Part shown: in pieces, positions 11,897 through 25,250 of the stretch
How the letters are laid out: the number at the start of each line of letters is the position of its first letter
Position numbering within the stretch: position 1 is the first letter of the stretch
NCBI RefSeq assembly: GCF_007655135.1
Contig: NC_045133.1
Coordinates: 19,255,845 to 19,319,844 of the forward strand
From: Punica granatum
Lineage: Eukaryota; Streptophyta; Magnoliopsida; Myrtales; Lythraceae
Length of the DNA stretch: 64,000 nucleotides
Direction of reading: 5' to 3'
The notes under the pieces: generated by a model
Databases searched by the model: none
What the model was told of the DNA's origin: nothing
Seen by the model: only the letters and a program-made list of their open reading frames with translations
Program-made: the position numbers and the translations under genes

Positions 11897-12975
11897 CGAT
11901 CAACCAGCTCGATCCAGAACACAACCCCCAACAATTATAGAACAAAGCAGGACAGGAGGTTACAAACTTACAACAGAAGATCACTTCAATTAGCAACAAC
12001 AGCAAAGGATGTTACAATTGACACGAACTATTCAGTGAATGAACATAGGCTCTATGGATAAAGAAATGGACGAACGTGGCAGACATTCCGACCGACCTAT
12101 ACGGGGTTGGTTTTTTTGGGATATTTTAGACATAAATTCGTGCATTTATTAAAAAAAATTTAAAAAAAAAAAAGAAGGAAGAAAGCACAGAGATCAAAGT
12201 AATTGAGGAATCCAAATCCAATCAACTGTCATCCCCTATTCTTGCCGACAAAGAGATGGACGAATCCAATCAATCCTGACGGGAAGAACAGAGCAATGGG
12301 GACAGAACAGAATCTGGGATTTGATCAGACAGGCCCAAAGGTGAGACCTTTTATAGAATCGGAGACTCGGACGAACTCCCCCAACGACGAACAACTCCGA
12401 GACTGACCCGATCCGATAAAGGCGCGGCCCTTCCTGTGTTCAAACTGTCGGGGGGCCTCGGATGAATAAGACCCTGATGGAAATTTTGCAGGGAAGAAGA
12501 AGAAGACAAAGGGGATTGACTTTGGCGGGAGATCTTTTGGAATTTTGGGCTGGGGAGGGGACAGCCCGTGAGATTATTACGGGGGAAAGAAGAGAGTGAC
12601 TGAATCAATGAATGCTCTGTTGACAGAAGAAAAGGAAGAAGAGACCGAAGCTCCTGTGTTTCTTCAATGTTCCGAAGTCAAAGAATGATGGCAGAAGAGG
12701 AAGAAGAAGAAGACGACGACCGATTCTTCACCTCGGAAGCTCACCTCTCTTTCGTCCTTCCTGAGGATCCCACAGGACAGCACTCTCCTTCCTTTTTGAT
12801 CTTCACACTTTCTCTCTCTTCTTCTCGGGGGTCATCTAGAGAGAGAGAGACGAAAGTGAAAATCCATCAATCGGGCAGGAGAAGATAGAAGGAATCGAAA
12901 TTCTCGTAAGTGGGATAAACTTTCCCTTGAAAATGTATCTCTCCATCTATGGGAAATTCTTTATATACTTTTAGT
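11897..12975. other. upstream region of glutaredoxin-like gene
   Basis: Probable promoter and leader of the minus-strand glutaredoxin-like gene. It contains purine-rich tracts, for example around 12690-12720 (gaagaagaagacgacgac) and 12838-12855 (gagaga). The two short ORFs here (12351-12608 minus, 12667-12888 plus) are low complexity and unsupported. Confidence 0.35.
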
Positions 12976-12981
12976 GATTTT

Positions 12982-13178
12982 TTTTTCGGTGAATACTCTA
13001 GTATTCAAAAGCCTAACGGACTCTATTTCTAATTAATCTAGCTTGGACCCGGTTGGCCAGCTAAAATGATAAAGCTATCATATGATGGATTTTCTCTATT
13101 CGTAAGATTCGAATATGAGACTTTGCTTATGGAGAACAAACGTCGAGCCGCTTAAATTAACCCATATTGGTTATAGGC
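12982..13178 (-). mobile_element. tRNA-related SINE with 12-bp TSD
   Basis: On the minus strand the 5' half contains ttaagcggctcgacg (A-box-like) and catattcgaatcttac (B-box-like). The 3' end is caccgaaaaaaaa. The flanks are identical: tttagtgatttt at 12970-12981 and at 13179-13190. A 12-bp perfect target duplication plus an A tail marks a fairly recent SINE insertion. Confidence 0.75.
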
Positions 13179-13190
13179 TTTAGTGATTTT

Positions 13191-15380
13191 ATCACGCCAT
13201 ATCGGAGAAAATATCAATTATATTTTATCACATGAGAAAATACATCAATTAAACAGACAAATAAATCATTAATCACACAAAGAATTCTAATAGCTGTTGT
13301 TAGTTGCAATAATATTAATATGCAAGAGAATATTATTACTATTGCTCTCACAATAATATTAGTATTACTAACAAAGTGTCGGTTGAGTGGCAATTCTCGT
13401 AAGAAGGAGAATGCAAATTCAAATTTTAAAAAATGTATATATTGGGATGAGAATAATCATTATTGCTTGATACTTGATCTCCCATAATTATTAGGGCAAT
13501 ATCTCACAATTTTTTAAGGTAAGATTATTTTAAATTTTCATATCTATGTTTATGCGTATGTATGTTCGTATGGTAGGTGGATTATTCCCTTTTAATTGAA
13601 AATTCAGTAAATATTAATTGAAATTTTCTTTTAATCATCTTGTTTTTAATTTTCTTTTTGGGGGAAATATAAGAATCACGATTCAAATTATGCAAGGCAT
13701 ACTTGCCGATCGGGAGTATCCACCTACTACTCTATTCTATGACCTTAGGTACTATACAAGGTCGCTTTCATTATCATCTTCTCTTCAACTAAAATAATGT
13801 TAGATGAAGAAGCTCCTTCAATAATTAAGAGTGAACTTCTAAGGATGTGTTAGATTGTCAATTTTCAATTAAATTTCATCATTTAATTCATAGATGATGC
13901 AAACCATCACAAAGCTTCTTTATACACATATATGACACTCAACCACAATCGATTGCTGAGTAGTCTATATCCATAAGACCAATTGTGTCTGTTGTTTTAG
14001 ATATGTAAGTTTGATTTTTAGTAAATAATTTATTTGTAGAATAAATATTATTCAGTATATTAGATAGTTATCTGATAAAAAAAATAAGTAGTTATTCTTT
14101 AAGTATAACTGTAATTTGGTTTTTGATTTATTTTTAATGTTTTTTTATTTGAGTTATTTTACAGAGTTCATGAATACGCGAGTCAATTTATGTCATATAT
14201 GGATTCAATTCATTGCGGGAAGGGAGGGGAAGGAGAGTGAAGGGGGTAGGAATTTTAACCGTGATTGAATATGCTCAGTAAGGGAAGCGAATGGAATGGA
14301 GGAAACATTTTAACCTTATTTAGACATATATGTTAAGGAAAATGGAAGAGAAGGGAAAGAATTTTAAATTGAATGAATAACTTGACTTTTTTACGTTAAT
14401 CGAATTTTTTAATATTCTTACACCTCCATTCAACCCCAAATCAAGGTTAACTCTTGGAGGGGAAAGGGATGAAAGTTTCACTCAATTCCCCTTACCCTCT
14501 TTTAAAACGTCAAAACCAAATAAGAAAATATATTTCCTGCCCTTCCTTTTCCTTATTTTCCTCTCAAGCCAAACAAAGAGTAAAGATAGTAATTTTTTTT
14601 GGTAATTATTAGGCTAATAATTTATTAATATTGAAACTCTCCATAAAACGATCTTTCATAATCCGCAATCAAAAAAAAAAGAAAGAAAGTAAGTTTTGAC
14701 TTTTGAGGTGTGAAGGACACTTTCTGGCAACATCACCACATACGACAAGCCGCTGAAGAGTCTTTTGACGAGGAAAAAAGTGGAAAATAATCAGAATTAT
14801 CTGCCTCAAAGAAGATTATATTTATATTAATACGAATAATTCCCGCGGCATTCTTTTTTTCCTTCACTCGTGTGAAAATTTACATAACGTATTACACAGT
14901 CACATGATTATACAACGACTGAATCAACAACTAACACTTGTAAAAAATAGCGTTGAAATCTATAAAGTTTCTCGCCCCACCTTCATAAAGTGTAGGTTGT
15001 TATTTGAGTTTTATAGATTCGTGGCTATATAATAATTACTGCAAATTTTCTCTAATTTACATGACATATTACAATTTTCTTACGTATATTGCACAAGATT
15101 AGAAAGGTGAAAGCATTCCTCCATGGTAAGTTCGCCCAATATGTACGTTTGATTGCCTGCAATCAATCTAAATTGCAACATTGTGATATGGTGCAACGTG
15201 GGTCCTTTTGATATTTTGACACTTCCATTGACATTGCATATTCTGCTGTGAGACGATGTGATTGCAGGCAATCTTTACGCCTGTAAAGTTGCAGGCAAAT
15301 TGGAAAAAAAAACAAAAAAAACAAATTGACAAAAATACCCTTGTCAAACTAACTGTTCTCCGACTCTCCCCACATATTTT
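13191..15380. other. intergenic, AT-rich
   Basis: No gene is recognised. A segment at about 14215-14580 has purine-rich sequence on the left and pyrimidine-rich sequence on the right and may be a decayed inverted-repeat element; ends and target duplication could not be defined. Confidence 0.4.
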
Positions 15381-16275
15381 CAGGGGAAAATACCATCGTG
15401 CAGCACGATTTTTTGATTTTTTCACTCTGTAGCACAAATTCAAATCATTTATTTGACAACATGAATTTTATTTTTTGCACCGCACGACACGCCGTTGGTT
15501 TTCCACCGAAAATTAGACAAAATGCTAAAGTTGTGGCCTTTTCTAGAGTATCTTCGCACAAAATATAATTTTAGGAACCTAAATTTAATTAAATAAGCTA
15601 TAAATTTTGTTTTTTTTTAAAAGAGAGGCTTGATCGGAGGAGGTCAGGGCCTCCCGTTCGACGACCCCAATCAAGGGGTCGAGGGATCCCCTATGAGACA
15701 CCGACCCCCAAAATAGGGTAGCCGGCCTTGTTTGAGTAGGCCGGCGACACCAATTGGGGAGTCGGTAGCCAGTATGGGAGCCCCCAAACCCCTTAGCTTC
15801 GGGGATCCCAGCCGACCAAGATTCCCCCAAATTGAGGGGCACGAGGTTTCCCCCGCCAGCCATCGACCCCCCTGATTAGGGTAGCCAGCCTTGTTTGAGG
15901 AGGCCGCGCGACCCCAATTAGGGGGTCAGTGGCCGAGCCCAAATTGAGGGGTCGGGGGCTCCCTTGTCGGCCACCAAGCCCCCGATTGGGGTCGATGGCC
16001 AGCCAGGAAGCCTCGACCCTCTCAGATCAAGCCTCTCCCCTTTTTTATTTTATAATTTATTTAATTAAATTTCAGTTCCTAAAGTTATATTTTGCGCGAA
16101 AATATCTTAGAAAAAGTTGTCACATCAGTATTTCGTCCAATTTTCGACTGAAAAGCAACGGTGTGCTGTGCGGTGCAAATATTTTTTTTTTGTGTTGTAC
16201 AAAAAAATGATTTAAATTTATGTTACAATGTGAAAAAAGTTAAAAAACCTTGCTGCAATGTTCTATTTTTCCTAT
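15381..16275. mobile_element. Foldback element: AT-rich arms, GC-rich core
   Basis: The left arm (about 15381-15640) and right arm (about 16015-16275) are reverse complements over about 240 bp. Paired blocks include tttgcaccgcac with gtgcggtgcaaa, and tttaattaaata in both arms. The core (about 15641-16014) is GC-rich and made of repeated palindromic units of the type gaccccaatt-gggggtcg. No transposase frame is present. Boundaries are approximate and no clean target duplication was found. A transcript would form a very long hairpin. Confidence 0.75.
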
Positions 16276-19200
16276 TTTCAATTTTAGCCCCTAAAAAGGG
16301 TAATTATCGATCTCTCAATAAGCAGCCGCTTCCTCTTCTTGTTCTCCCATGGAATCCTGTTTGTTCTATCTGATATAGGAAACAATCTTCAGGTTGCTCT
16401 TTCAGGTTTGACCGTGTTTGAGAATTCCATAAAAAGGTTCTCGGGTGGTTGCCCGAGAGCTCCCTCCGACACTCAAGTTAGAAATATACTTTGGAGAGTG
16501 GTCAAAGAGTATCTTAGAGACCTCCTTATACATTGATGCATGTAGGGTGTATAAAAATCAATTAGGCGTTGATGATGGAACCATAAGTTTTCATGGGCGG
16601 TGATTAACTAATTGAGACTTCTGCTATGTTATGAGCCGAATTTAATCACACACGTCACTATCCTCAATCTCACCGGCTAAGGCTTCCTTCCGACCTTCAC
16701 AAATGGGTAGATTTTCGAAAGTGGTCACTTTATATGATTGCGTAGATCCGTGGACTGTATACTTGTGTTCCTATAAGGGTATATTTTGCAAATACACGGA
16801 AAGTTTGAAGGTTCTAACCGGAATTGCGGGTAGGAAAATGCCAGAAAATATTGGAAATTGAATATGGGGCCACAGGATCGTCCTATGCTATGCAGAGGTA
16901 TGCATTGCATGCAATGCATCAGCACCGTCTCTCATCTTACTCCCCACCACTCGCTTTTATGATGCCGTCCGTCAATGCAAATTAGGTCGGCACCGGCTAA
17001 GCTCACGAGTGTTGATTGAGGCTTCTTTTTGCTGCCTCTCTAATGAGTCACTAGATAGGTAATTGTCAATGATTAGATAAATGGAAGGTTCTGGAATAAA
17101 AATATCGGCGGGCAAGAATGGAGCTTTAGACCTCTTGATTCGAACGCGGGTGAGTGCCATTTTTTTTTTTGGATTACACATGGGATCCATATATCTCTCC
17201 CATCTCTTGTCTCTCGTTTTCTCAATGTAAACAAATAGTTCATTGACCCATACGGGTAATCTAGTAAATTGATATACAAATTAAATGATCTAATTGTCAT
17301 GCGATCATGAATTATGTGTTTGTCATGTCAAATTTCACCATGCAACGTTATCACTAGACCGTGCCTATACATGGATTAGAGTTTTTAGATATAAAAAAAA
17401 AGGACCGTAACATAAAATTTTATTTGTGACAAAGCTTGTTTATGTGAAAGTTAGTTTTTTTTTTTATTTGCAATTTTGGTAAAATTTCTCTGTCTATTTT
17501 GTGAGGCTAACGCTGTTTATAGAATAGTGTGTTAGATATCTATTTTTGTACTTTCATAATAATGGGAGATCCCCCTGTTCATAAAATAGAATAGATTCCA
17601 TACTGTTATTGCGAAGTTGATCAAAGCATATTTCCACAGTACGCGAATTTTTCTTTTATACAAATAAATATTTATATATATACAAAAGACTCTACGACTC
17701 TTGTAATCGAAAAACTTTTGAAGTTCTATGAGTGATGCAGCGAGATTATAACATGACATTTATTGTATTATAATTAGTGAAAATTTCAAAAGTCATTTAA
17801 CAAAGAGTTATCTACGTCCCGCATGACATCACTCGGTGATGAGGTGTTTGAACTTTTATAATTATACATAGTTGTAGAGTTGTCATGCAGGGTTGCGGAT
17901 ACCTGTTCTATATTATCTGGCAATTCACCTAGCAGACCCTATAATCTTCAAAATCCCACGTAATTCTCGGCGATTTCGGCTCGCTAGCAGCCATCGCTAC
18001 TCGAGACATAGGCCCTCGGTGCTATCAAGAATATATTGCGAACATTAGAAAGCACATGTGAAAAAGGTGGAAATTGGAGCGATGCCAAAAGTGCGAGTGT
18101 TGTTGCATGAATGGCTCGCACCCCACGGGAATGAAAATTGTCCCCATGACACAATGATTTAAATTGGAAAATGAAGTGCGAAATTTGTGGAAAAAGACAG
18201 CCCGCACTCTCTGCCGGATGATTGCTTTGGTTTCAAGTTTCCCATCAGATAATCATACTTGTTCAGAGCCATCTCATTTATCGACTGAAGTTATTGGAAC
18301 CGAAAATGATTTTTAGTAGGCACTAATCTTCATAGTATCCGACACCAATAAAGTTTTACATAATTCGGTCAATGTATTACGTCAAATAATCCAATAAAGT
18401 TCTCGTAATAGTATTTTCAAATCTAAACCGAATATGATTATTTTTTTGTAATTTTCAATTTTTAAAATTTCCCCTCCCGTTTTAGCATTTTCAAATAATA
18501 AAGTACTACTTAGTCCAATTACTCCGATCACGCGCTATACCAAAAGATCCGATCATAATGTCGACGCATTATGCCTTTTTAGCATTTTCATTTGGCATAA
18601 CGCGTCGAATTCAATAAAATCTTATTGGGGTTGGATATGATGGGCCAAACGGAATAATAATGTTTTCGGTTATAAGAAAAGCTCATGATCTAATATAGAA
18701 ATAGAAAAAGAAAAAAAAAGAACATAAATTACTAATGGATGAGTTAGCGGAAGTATTAAATGGCAATAGGACGGGTTTAAGATAGCGAGTCCCATCATAA
18801 ATTCATTTAAAATTTCAAAAGAAAACTTTTAATTCCTTCCTACTAATATCACTGGTTGCCATCGAAAGCCCATGTGACTCATTAACAAAGTACTGTACTG
18901 TACAACTTGGAAAAGAAGGAAAAAAGGAAAAAGAAAAGCTACAAAGTCCGACAGTATTGAAGTTTATCAATAGTGAAAGTAACCGAACACATAATCAAAA
19001 GTAGTCGAATATGGTTTCTCACTAAGAAGCATAACATAATCACCCGAACATGCGTCGGATAAAAGTTAACTGTTAAATTTCATGAATACAAGGTATATTA
19101 TTGGGGAACAGTTTGGGGTCAAAATACCCAACCCGTGCAACACCTTCCAATATTTTCATCCCCAATTTCTGTACTCATTCCATAAACCAACCTGCAAAAC

Positions 19201-19427
19201 CCATTAACATCCAATTAGGATTTGAAACTGGTAAGAAACTCAAATTTTAAATGATCCATTGCCATCCTTAAACTTAGCGTATAATATTTTAGGAGATTTT
19301 TGGTCTAATTCTTGTAAGAAGACAAATTCATAACTTTCTATTTTCATATGTTCCTTATATAACAAAAGAAAAGGATTTCTCATATGCATGTCCCAAAAAA
19401 TTTGGGATGAGGGAAAAAGTGGTCCTT
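16276..19427. other. intergenic, no gene recognised
   Basis: Only short ORFs up to 75 codons without recognisable domains. A few poly-A/T tracts occur (for example about 17161-17170 and 17457-17466). No RNA gene is recognised. Confidence 0.45.
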
Positions 19428-19447
19428 CAAAAAGGTTACTGTAACTA

Positions 19448-19591
19448 AGAAAATGTTTTAATGCAGTGATACATAGCGCCGTTCGAAATCAAGAGGTCAT
19501 GAGTTTGATTCTCACCAATAGGACTTAGGTGTCCCGTTATTTAGCTTTATTTTCTTTTCTTGTATTGGGGTCATGTGTTTTCCTCATTACC
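19448..19591 (+). mobile_element. tRNA-related SINE with about 20-bp TSD
   Basis: The body contains atgcagtgatacatag (A-box-like) and catgagtttgattctcacc (B-box-like) and ends tgttttcctcattacc. Near-identical flanks bracket it: caaaaaggttactgtaacta (19428-19447) and caaaaaagttactgtaacca (19592-19611). That pair reads as a long target-site duplication. A poly-A stretch (19611-19641) follows the right copy. Confidence 0.6.
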
Positions 19592-20558
19592 CAAAAAAGT
19601 TACTGTAACCAAAAAAAAGAAAAAAAAAAAAAAAAAAAAAAGCACAATGGGTCAAGGATTAATGTGGTATGTTGTGCTTGGACCGAAGGGCCCATTAAAA
19701 AAAAAGGGGCATGTGAGTGACAAGAAAAAAAGTGCCAGATAAAATATGGCTAGTTATGCGCTAAAGATTGAATCGGCAAAAAACATATGGTTGGAGACAA
19801 GCTGTGGTATTTGATCCTCCAAAGCCATAGGTGTCCTATTAAATGACCTGCAGATGTCACACCGTGACAACTTTCCAGTGTTTTACTTCCAAGCTTACTA
19901 TCATTTTGCACGATTAAGTCGCGAAGCTGCCAGGTTGCTCGATCGAATTTTGGTCCCACTCTTCACACAATTCCAGCTGCCCAGAAATTTCATAGGCTGC
20001 CTTACACACATCATGGTACATAATTGGTCGCTTTTGGAGATATAATAGAAAGATCTCATAAGGTACAACTTAATTGCAGTTATATCTTCATCTTAAGATG
20101 ACTATTTGCTCAACCAATTTGTTTTTCCCTCATTTGTTTATGTTATCCATTATTTCTTAATCCGTGCAGGGGCACGAAATGCTGATAAGAGCAAAAACGG
20201 GGTATACAGACCCAATGATCTCAGTCTCTTAGACATTTAGCAATAAAGTAAGCACGTAAAGGTCTATTATGAGTCGGATTGACTGCTTATCATACATGAT
20301 CTTTATCTTGGGCTCTTCTCAGCATCCTATAACACTGCAATGCATGTGCGATAGATTTTCATAAGTTGATTGAAATTTATGAATCTATGGAATATATAGA
20401 GATTTAATCTCCAAAACTTTAGTCTAATGTATATATTTCATCAGTTTGATCGATCATTTGAAGGACGAAATAAAAGGAAAAATGTACTTAAAAATTCTAT
20501 CACGATTTCTCTCCTCTAGTTTAAAAGGATCTCTCCTCCATCTGATAAGTTCAGAAGA

Positions 20559-22521
20559 TCAGACATCTACATTCCAAAGGGTGTCGTCTCCTTCCCCACA
20601 GGAGCTGTGGATCGCCTTCATTCGTTCCACAGAGTTGCAGATGCCACTGCACGACTGATCATACGATGCCACACACACATTCCCGGCCTCTGCCTTCAGC
20701 CTGCAATCTACGTGCGAGGAGTACAAAACAAACCAATATCATTGAAAGGTTTTAACAGATCACTGGCTGATATTAAGTTTGCAGAGATGACAGGACACCC
20801 AATATTCACTAGCTATGCTCAAGATAATACCTGGAGGGGTACCACAACACATCGAGGGATCATCGATGTGTTCGACTTCCAGTCCGATAAACCATGCTCC
20901 CAAGGATACATCCTCATTAGCATACCGATGCAGTATCGGCCTGTAATGTGCTCAAATTAATCAAAACAATGTAAATGCTAATGAAATGCTGTTAACGTGA
21001 CATCACTTCTTTTCCGATTAACATCTGGCTTGCATGATAAGACAAAGAAAAAGACCGAAGGACTGACGAGTTGTTGGAGATGTAGGCAACAAGGTCCTTG
21101 GAGATAGCATAGAGTTGACCAGAGGCGTGCCTAAAGTAACTGTTGCCTTCCTCCCCGAACTTCCAGTACTCCGGCTCGTGGTACTTCATTCCCCTGCATG
21201 CTCATCGTGAATCCATCAGTAACGTTAGTGTATGAATCCATAATCCAAGCACCGAAAAATATATGTACAGGTAAAAACCCACTTCTGCGATAAAACAGGT
21301 CCCGACTTCATGCACCCAATGTAGATCCTGGGCTTGGATCTGTGCTGAGCTAGAGAACTCACAAGGGAACCTGCACACAGTCCCATATGTACAGTTGCTA
21401 TGATTGAAGAAACTACTGCATGGACTGAATTAGATCGGAAGAAAAAGAGACATGAAACCTACCTAAGTTCAAATGGATATCATCGTCCACCTTAACGTAG
21501 AAGTCAGCATCCCAAATGGAGATAGCAGTGGAGAAGTAGATACGAGTCTTGGTGGAGAGCTTGTGGTAGCCTTCGACATGGTCGAGCCTGAGAAAGTCCC
21601 CGTGCTTTGCATCCTCCGCGTCTATCACCTTGTCCTGTATTCCCCCGGGTGTCACACTATGCCCTATCACGAACCTGATCACTATCCCCTTCTCTTTCTC
21701 CAACTTCTTCAGCTTCTCCCCTGCATTTCCATCATTATGCAACGGTATAAGCGCTGTGGACCGACATAAGACAAAGGCCTATACGAGGGAAAGTGGAAGG
21801 AGACAAGGGAATCTGCGACCTCTGGGCATCCATGTGTCACGAAGGGAATCCCGCCGTTTCCTGCTGCTAAAAGCTGTATTAATTCCAATAACCACGAAGA
21901 CTCTCTGTGCACTGTGATTAGACTCCTTTGATTTGAATGCATGCTGATAGGATTGGCTTGTACGAGCAATTGTCAAGTCCTCTTCCAGTTTGGAGATTGT
22001 CTTGTCGAGGTTCCTTTCCCGGGTTACAATCCATTCAGTGAAACATGCACTTTTGATTGTAGCATAGCACACAAGAAATATGTGGAAACTTGAAGTGCCT
22101 GGATAAGAGATTTGTTAAGCTTACCTGATGGCTTGATGAGTTTTACTGACTTCCATGACACTGTCCGGATTCCCTTCAGCGAGTTTCTGCAAGTGGGATT
22201 AAGAAGAAAACCCGAAAAAAAGTGGAGACAATAGTCTCGGTTAAGTGATCTATGTGCAATATATCCTATATTATCAGAACAATAAAACTTAATTTATATC
22301 TCAAGATCTTGTGCCAACATCTGCACCTTGCTCATATGATTAGCAGTCCCAAGCAGCTCCCTAGCATTATTAGGGGAAGGGCCAGACCATCTCTGCCGAG
22401 AAAAAAGTGACCCTGCGAGAAAGCTCACGATGCATAGAGCTAACATAATCCTTCCCGGAAGTGGCTTTGCCCGCATTTTCTTGGACTCATTTTCCATTTT
22501 CCGCAGCCAAATTTTGAGCAT
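20559..22521 (-). CDS. Beta-1,3-galactosyltransferase (GT31), copy A, damaged exon 1 donor
   Basis: Predicted exons, 5' to 3': 22521-22327, 22186-22125, 22013-21820, 21720-21463, 21370-21283, 21193-21068, 20940-20831 and 20707-20559, giving about 393 aa. It is a type II Golgi enzyme: TM at about 25-41 ([16 protein letters not shown]), DUF4094-like stem, then the GT31 domain with [20 protein letters not shown], the metal-binding DDD in [10 protein letters not shown], and EDVSLGAWF. The family transfers galactose onto arabinogalactan-protein glycans or related cores; the exact acceptor is unknown. Odd point: the exon-1 donor used in copy B (CAT|GTAAG) is AA|TTAAG here (22291-22292), with an in-frame TAA just before it. 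An in-frame GTGCAG donor at 22326 would restore the frame at a cost of 18 residues against copy B. Otherwise this is a pseudogene. Confidence 0.75.
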
Positions 22522-22630
22522 TGAACTCCCAGAGAAGAGCTGCTCAGCTTGTTTCCTGATTCAGAAGAAGCATCAAGAATGCAGAAACTCAGGTCCTGTA
22601 CATTTTGGTAACATGTCCAGAATAGAGACG

Positions 22631-22707
22631 TATTTATACGGACTGCGCTTTCTCAGGTTAGTCCGGGATATTTGAGTGACTGAACCATAACGTCACTATC
22701 CAAATTA
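22631..22707 (-). promoter_or_regulatory. Core promoter of galactosyltransferase copy A
   Basis: On the minus strand a TATAAATA box lies at 22638-22631, about 110 bp before the ATG. Farther upstream, at about 22687-22707, is a block reading aatttggatagtgacgttatgg, containing TGACG (a bZIP/as-1-type core). The same TATA and block occur in the same order in copy B, so they are conserved despite divergence around them. Confidence 0.55.
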
Positions 22708-23799
22708 TTTTAAAAGAAGATGTCTGGTTAACATCGACTGTCTAGCCCCCAAAATTCAAAGCACTGAAAACATATCATGCGAACAGAGAGTGCAAGAGGG
22801 AGGAACAGAGATAGGATCAGGGAGAAAGGGACAGGAAATGAACTTGCAAGGTTACAATCTCATGCTCGGTTTCCTTCCATAAGGATGCTGATAGAGTAAT
22901 CGGCAAGGAACGTATCATATATAGCTAAAGCTTGAACTCTTGGAGGTTTTCTTGTGCTTCCATCCATTTGCCAAATTTAGGTTTAAGGCATAGCATACCC
23001 AAATGCAGTGTTTTTCATATGATACATTAATATCGGAGGTTGGTCATCACCTAGTGAGCTCGAAAGAGATGTAATCAAAGCTACTGCAAATGGAAGCGCC
23101 TTCAGAGTAATGTGAGACAACTTGAGGACTAATGGAAGGTAATCTGCAGGAGAGTGGAGGTTCAATCACATACGCGATAAACATTAGTCTGATTTCTTAT
23201 GTTGCCAGGTTACAATTGGAGATGGAGGAACGGCTCCGGTGATGGTAGTTCAATCATGTGGTTTACATGATCCAACAAACTGCCTGGTTATTATAGCCAC
23301 AAGCAACTGGACAAGGAGCCCCTCACTTCTCCTGATGTTGGTGTCTTTGTCATGTGTTGTGTTCTTTCGATCTAACAGATCAAAAAGTGCTGTACGTAGC
23401 TCTTAATTATATCTGATGTTCATTATAATTATGCGGCTAGTTAGCTATGGCAAGCTCCCTTGTCTCTATCATGTAATGGTGTAGGAATAAGAGAGAAAGA
23501 GGTTACCTCAGTAAACATCACATGTTATAGCTGCCAGGGGAAGCAGAATTGGAAAGTATGGTAGATATCCCTAAGCCTAACTGGTAGATTATGGAGGCAT
23601 ATACTGCGTGATTCAGACGGATGCCGTTCCGTGATTAATTAAGCCTCGATTCGTCAATCCTACTATGTATTGTGAGCTTCACTAGCTGATGGACGATGAC
23701 CCTTTCAGCTAAGCGTCGTCCCATTGGAACCTAATTAAATAACTAACTAGCAAATGACTAGATGGATACAAACACAAACAAATGCTACAAAGAACTAGT

Positions 23800-25250
23800 T
23801 GCCGGTTCAAAAATTTTATTATGACTTTTTAATTCTCAAGGAAATTTTATTTCGTGAATAGAAAATTTTTTCATTTTTCAAAAAAATTTAACTTTTATTT
23901 ACATTTTTAATATAATGACTAAATATCATAATTTTGTTAAAAATAAAATAATTAGAGTATACGGAGAGAATTTGAAAAGCTGAGAATAGTCAAAACGTAG
24001 CTCCCTCGTATTGCATAGCGTTTTTTTAATATGTATTTAATACAAATAATTGATCTAAATAACATCATATTGAAAAATATAATCTCAAAAATTGAATTTT
24101 ATGAAAATAAATATTGTAAAATATGTAATTCGAAATTCTTATGTAACTAAGAAGAGTAAAATTGCAATGGGAAGCAGTAACTCAATTTTTGTGAGATTAT
24201 TATTGTCAAGTAACATTACAAAAAATATTACATTTTAGAAAATATAAAATATTCACATAGTATGAATATGACATACACAAAGTAAAGGTATATTAGAGAT
24301 AATTATCACGTAAAATATATAAGACTACACCGAAAGTAAGAGATAATGGATAGAGATAAGATGTAATAAATATATATATATATATACATATATATGAGTT
24401 GAAAAGTAGATGGTATAGAAAATGAATTTTAACATTTTATTTATAGAATGTTTAGACTAAAGTTGAATAAATATTTCACATCTCGAGAAAAAAAATTAAA
24501 TAACGAGAAAACTTTAATTTTTCTAACGGGAAAGGTTTTCCTAAGGACGACCGAGGGATTTGCGAGGGATTGATTCCCTCGCAAAATTCCCTCGATAAAC
24601 TCAATGGTAGTCTTTTTTTTTTATTGTCCTTTTCTCACAAAAAAGAATTATTTTTTTAGAAAAATTCTTTAGTATATCTCTAAGTTCAAATAACATAGAC
24701 GAATATTTGAAATTCATTGATCCTTGGTATGTTAAGGATGTGGATCACGAGGGATAAAGACGCTAGTAATAGAGATCTGGAAAGTCGATTAATAAGGAGC
24801 GCTGGTCAGGGTTTATCTAATAGGCTATCATGGCGATTCCTCATTGCTGTCGTTAGATTATATGTATATGTGTGTGTGTATATATATATATTATATTGGT
24901 TTGCCATCAGGTAAGTTCGTCACGATCGACATCTGCTGTTGATGGAGTTCTTCATAGAGATACCGCTCTCGAGGCTCAAATGGCAAAATTGATACAAATA
25001 AAGATTCCGGCTACACGGTATGTTGAGTGTGTATATCATTGCACTCATAATATATACGACAAGTTGAAAAGATACGTATCATAAAATTTCAAACAATTAA
25101 CGAAATTGCATTTAAAATCTTAGAAGGAGTGTAATTACTACGTGGAAGCACTTTATAAAAGATGATATAGTTTTCTTTGGTTACTATCGTACGTCAATAT
25201 AGTTGCTGGCAGTTTAAGGAAGATCAATACAAAAAAAACAACCTCATAAA
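23800..25250. other. AT-rich insertion-laden stretch inside left duplication unit
   Basis: Much of this stretch has no counterpart in the right unit. It includes a (TA)n tract at about 24366-24386. At about 24550-24610, cgagggatttgcgagggattgattccctcgc and a ctcaatggtag end resemble the terminus of a CACTA-type element. No gene is recognised. Confidence 0.4.

Noticed and set aside
12667..12888. 73-codon plus-strand ORF with a Glu/Asp run
   Set aside because: Purine-rich low-complexity sequence in the probable promoter of the glutaredoxin-like gene.
13366..13450. Possible further SINE (tcggttgagtggcaattctc)
   Set aside because: An A-box-like start is visible, but no B box, tail or target duplication could be confirmed.
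14215..14590. Possible inverted-repeat element with purine-rich left and pyrimidine-rich right parts
   Set aside because: Pairing by eye was weak and no terminal repeat or duplication was found.
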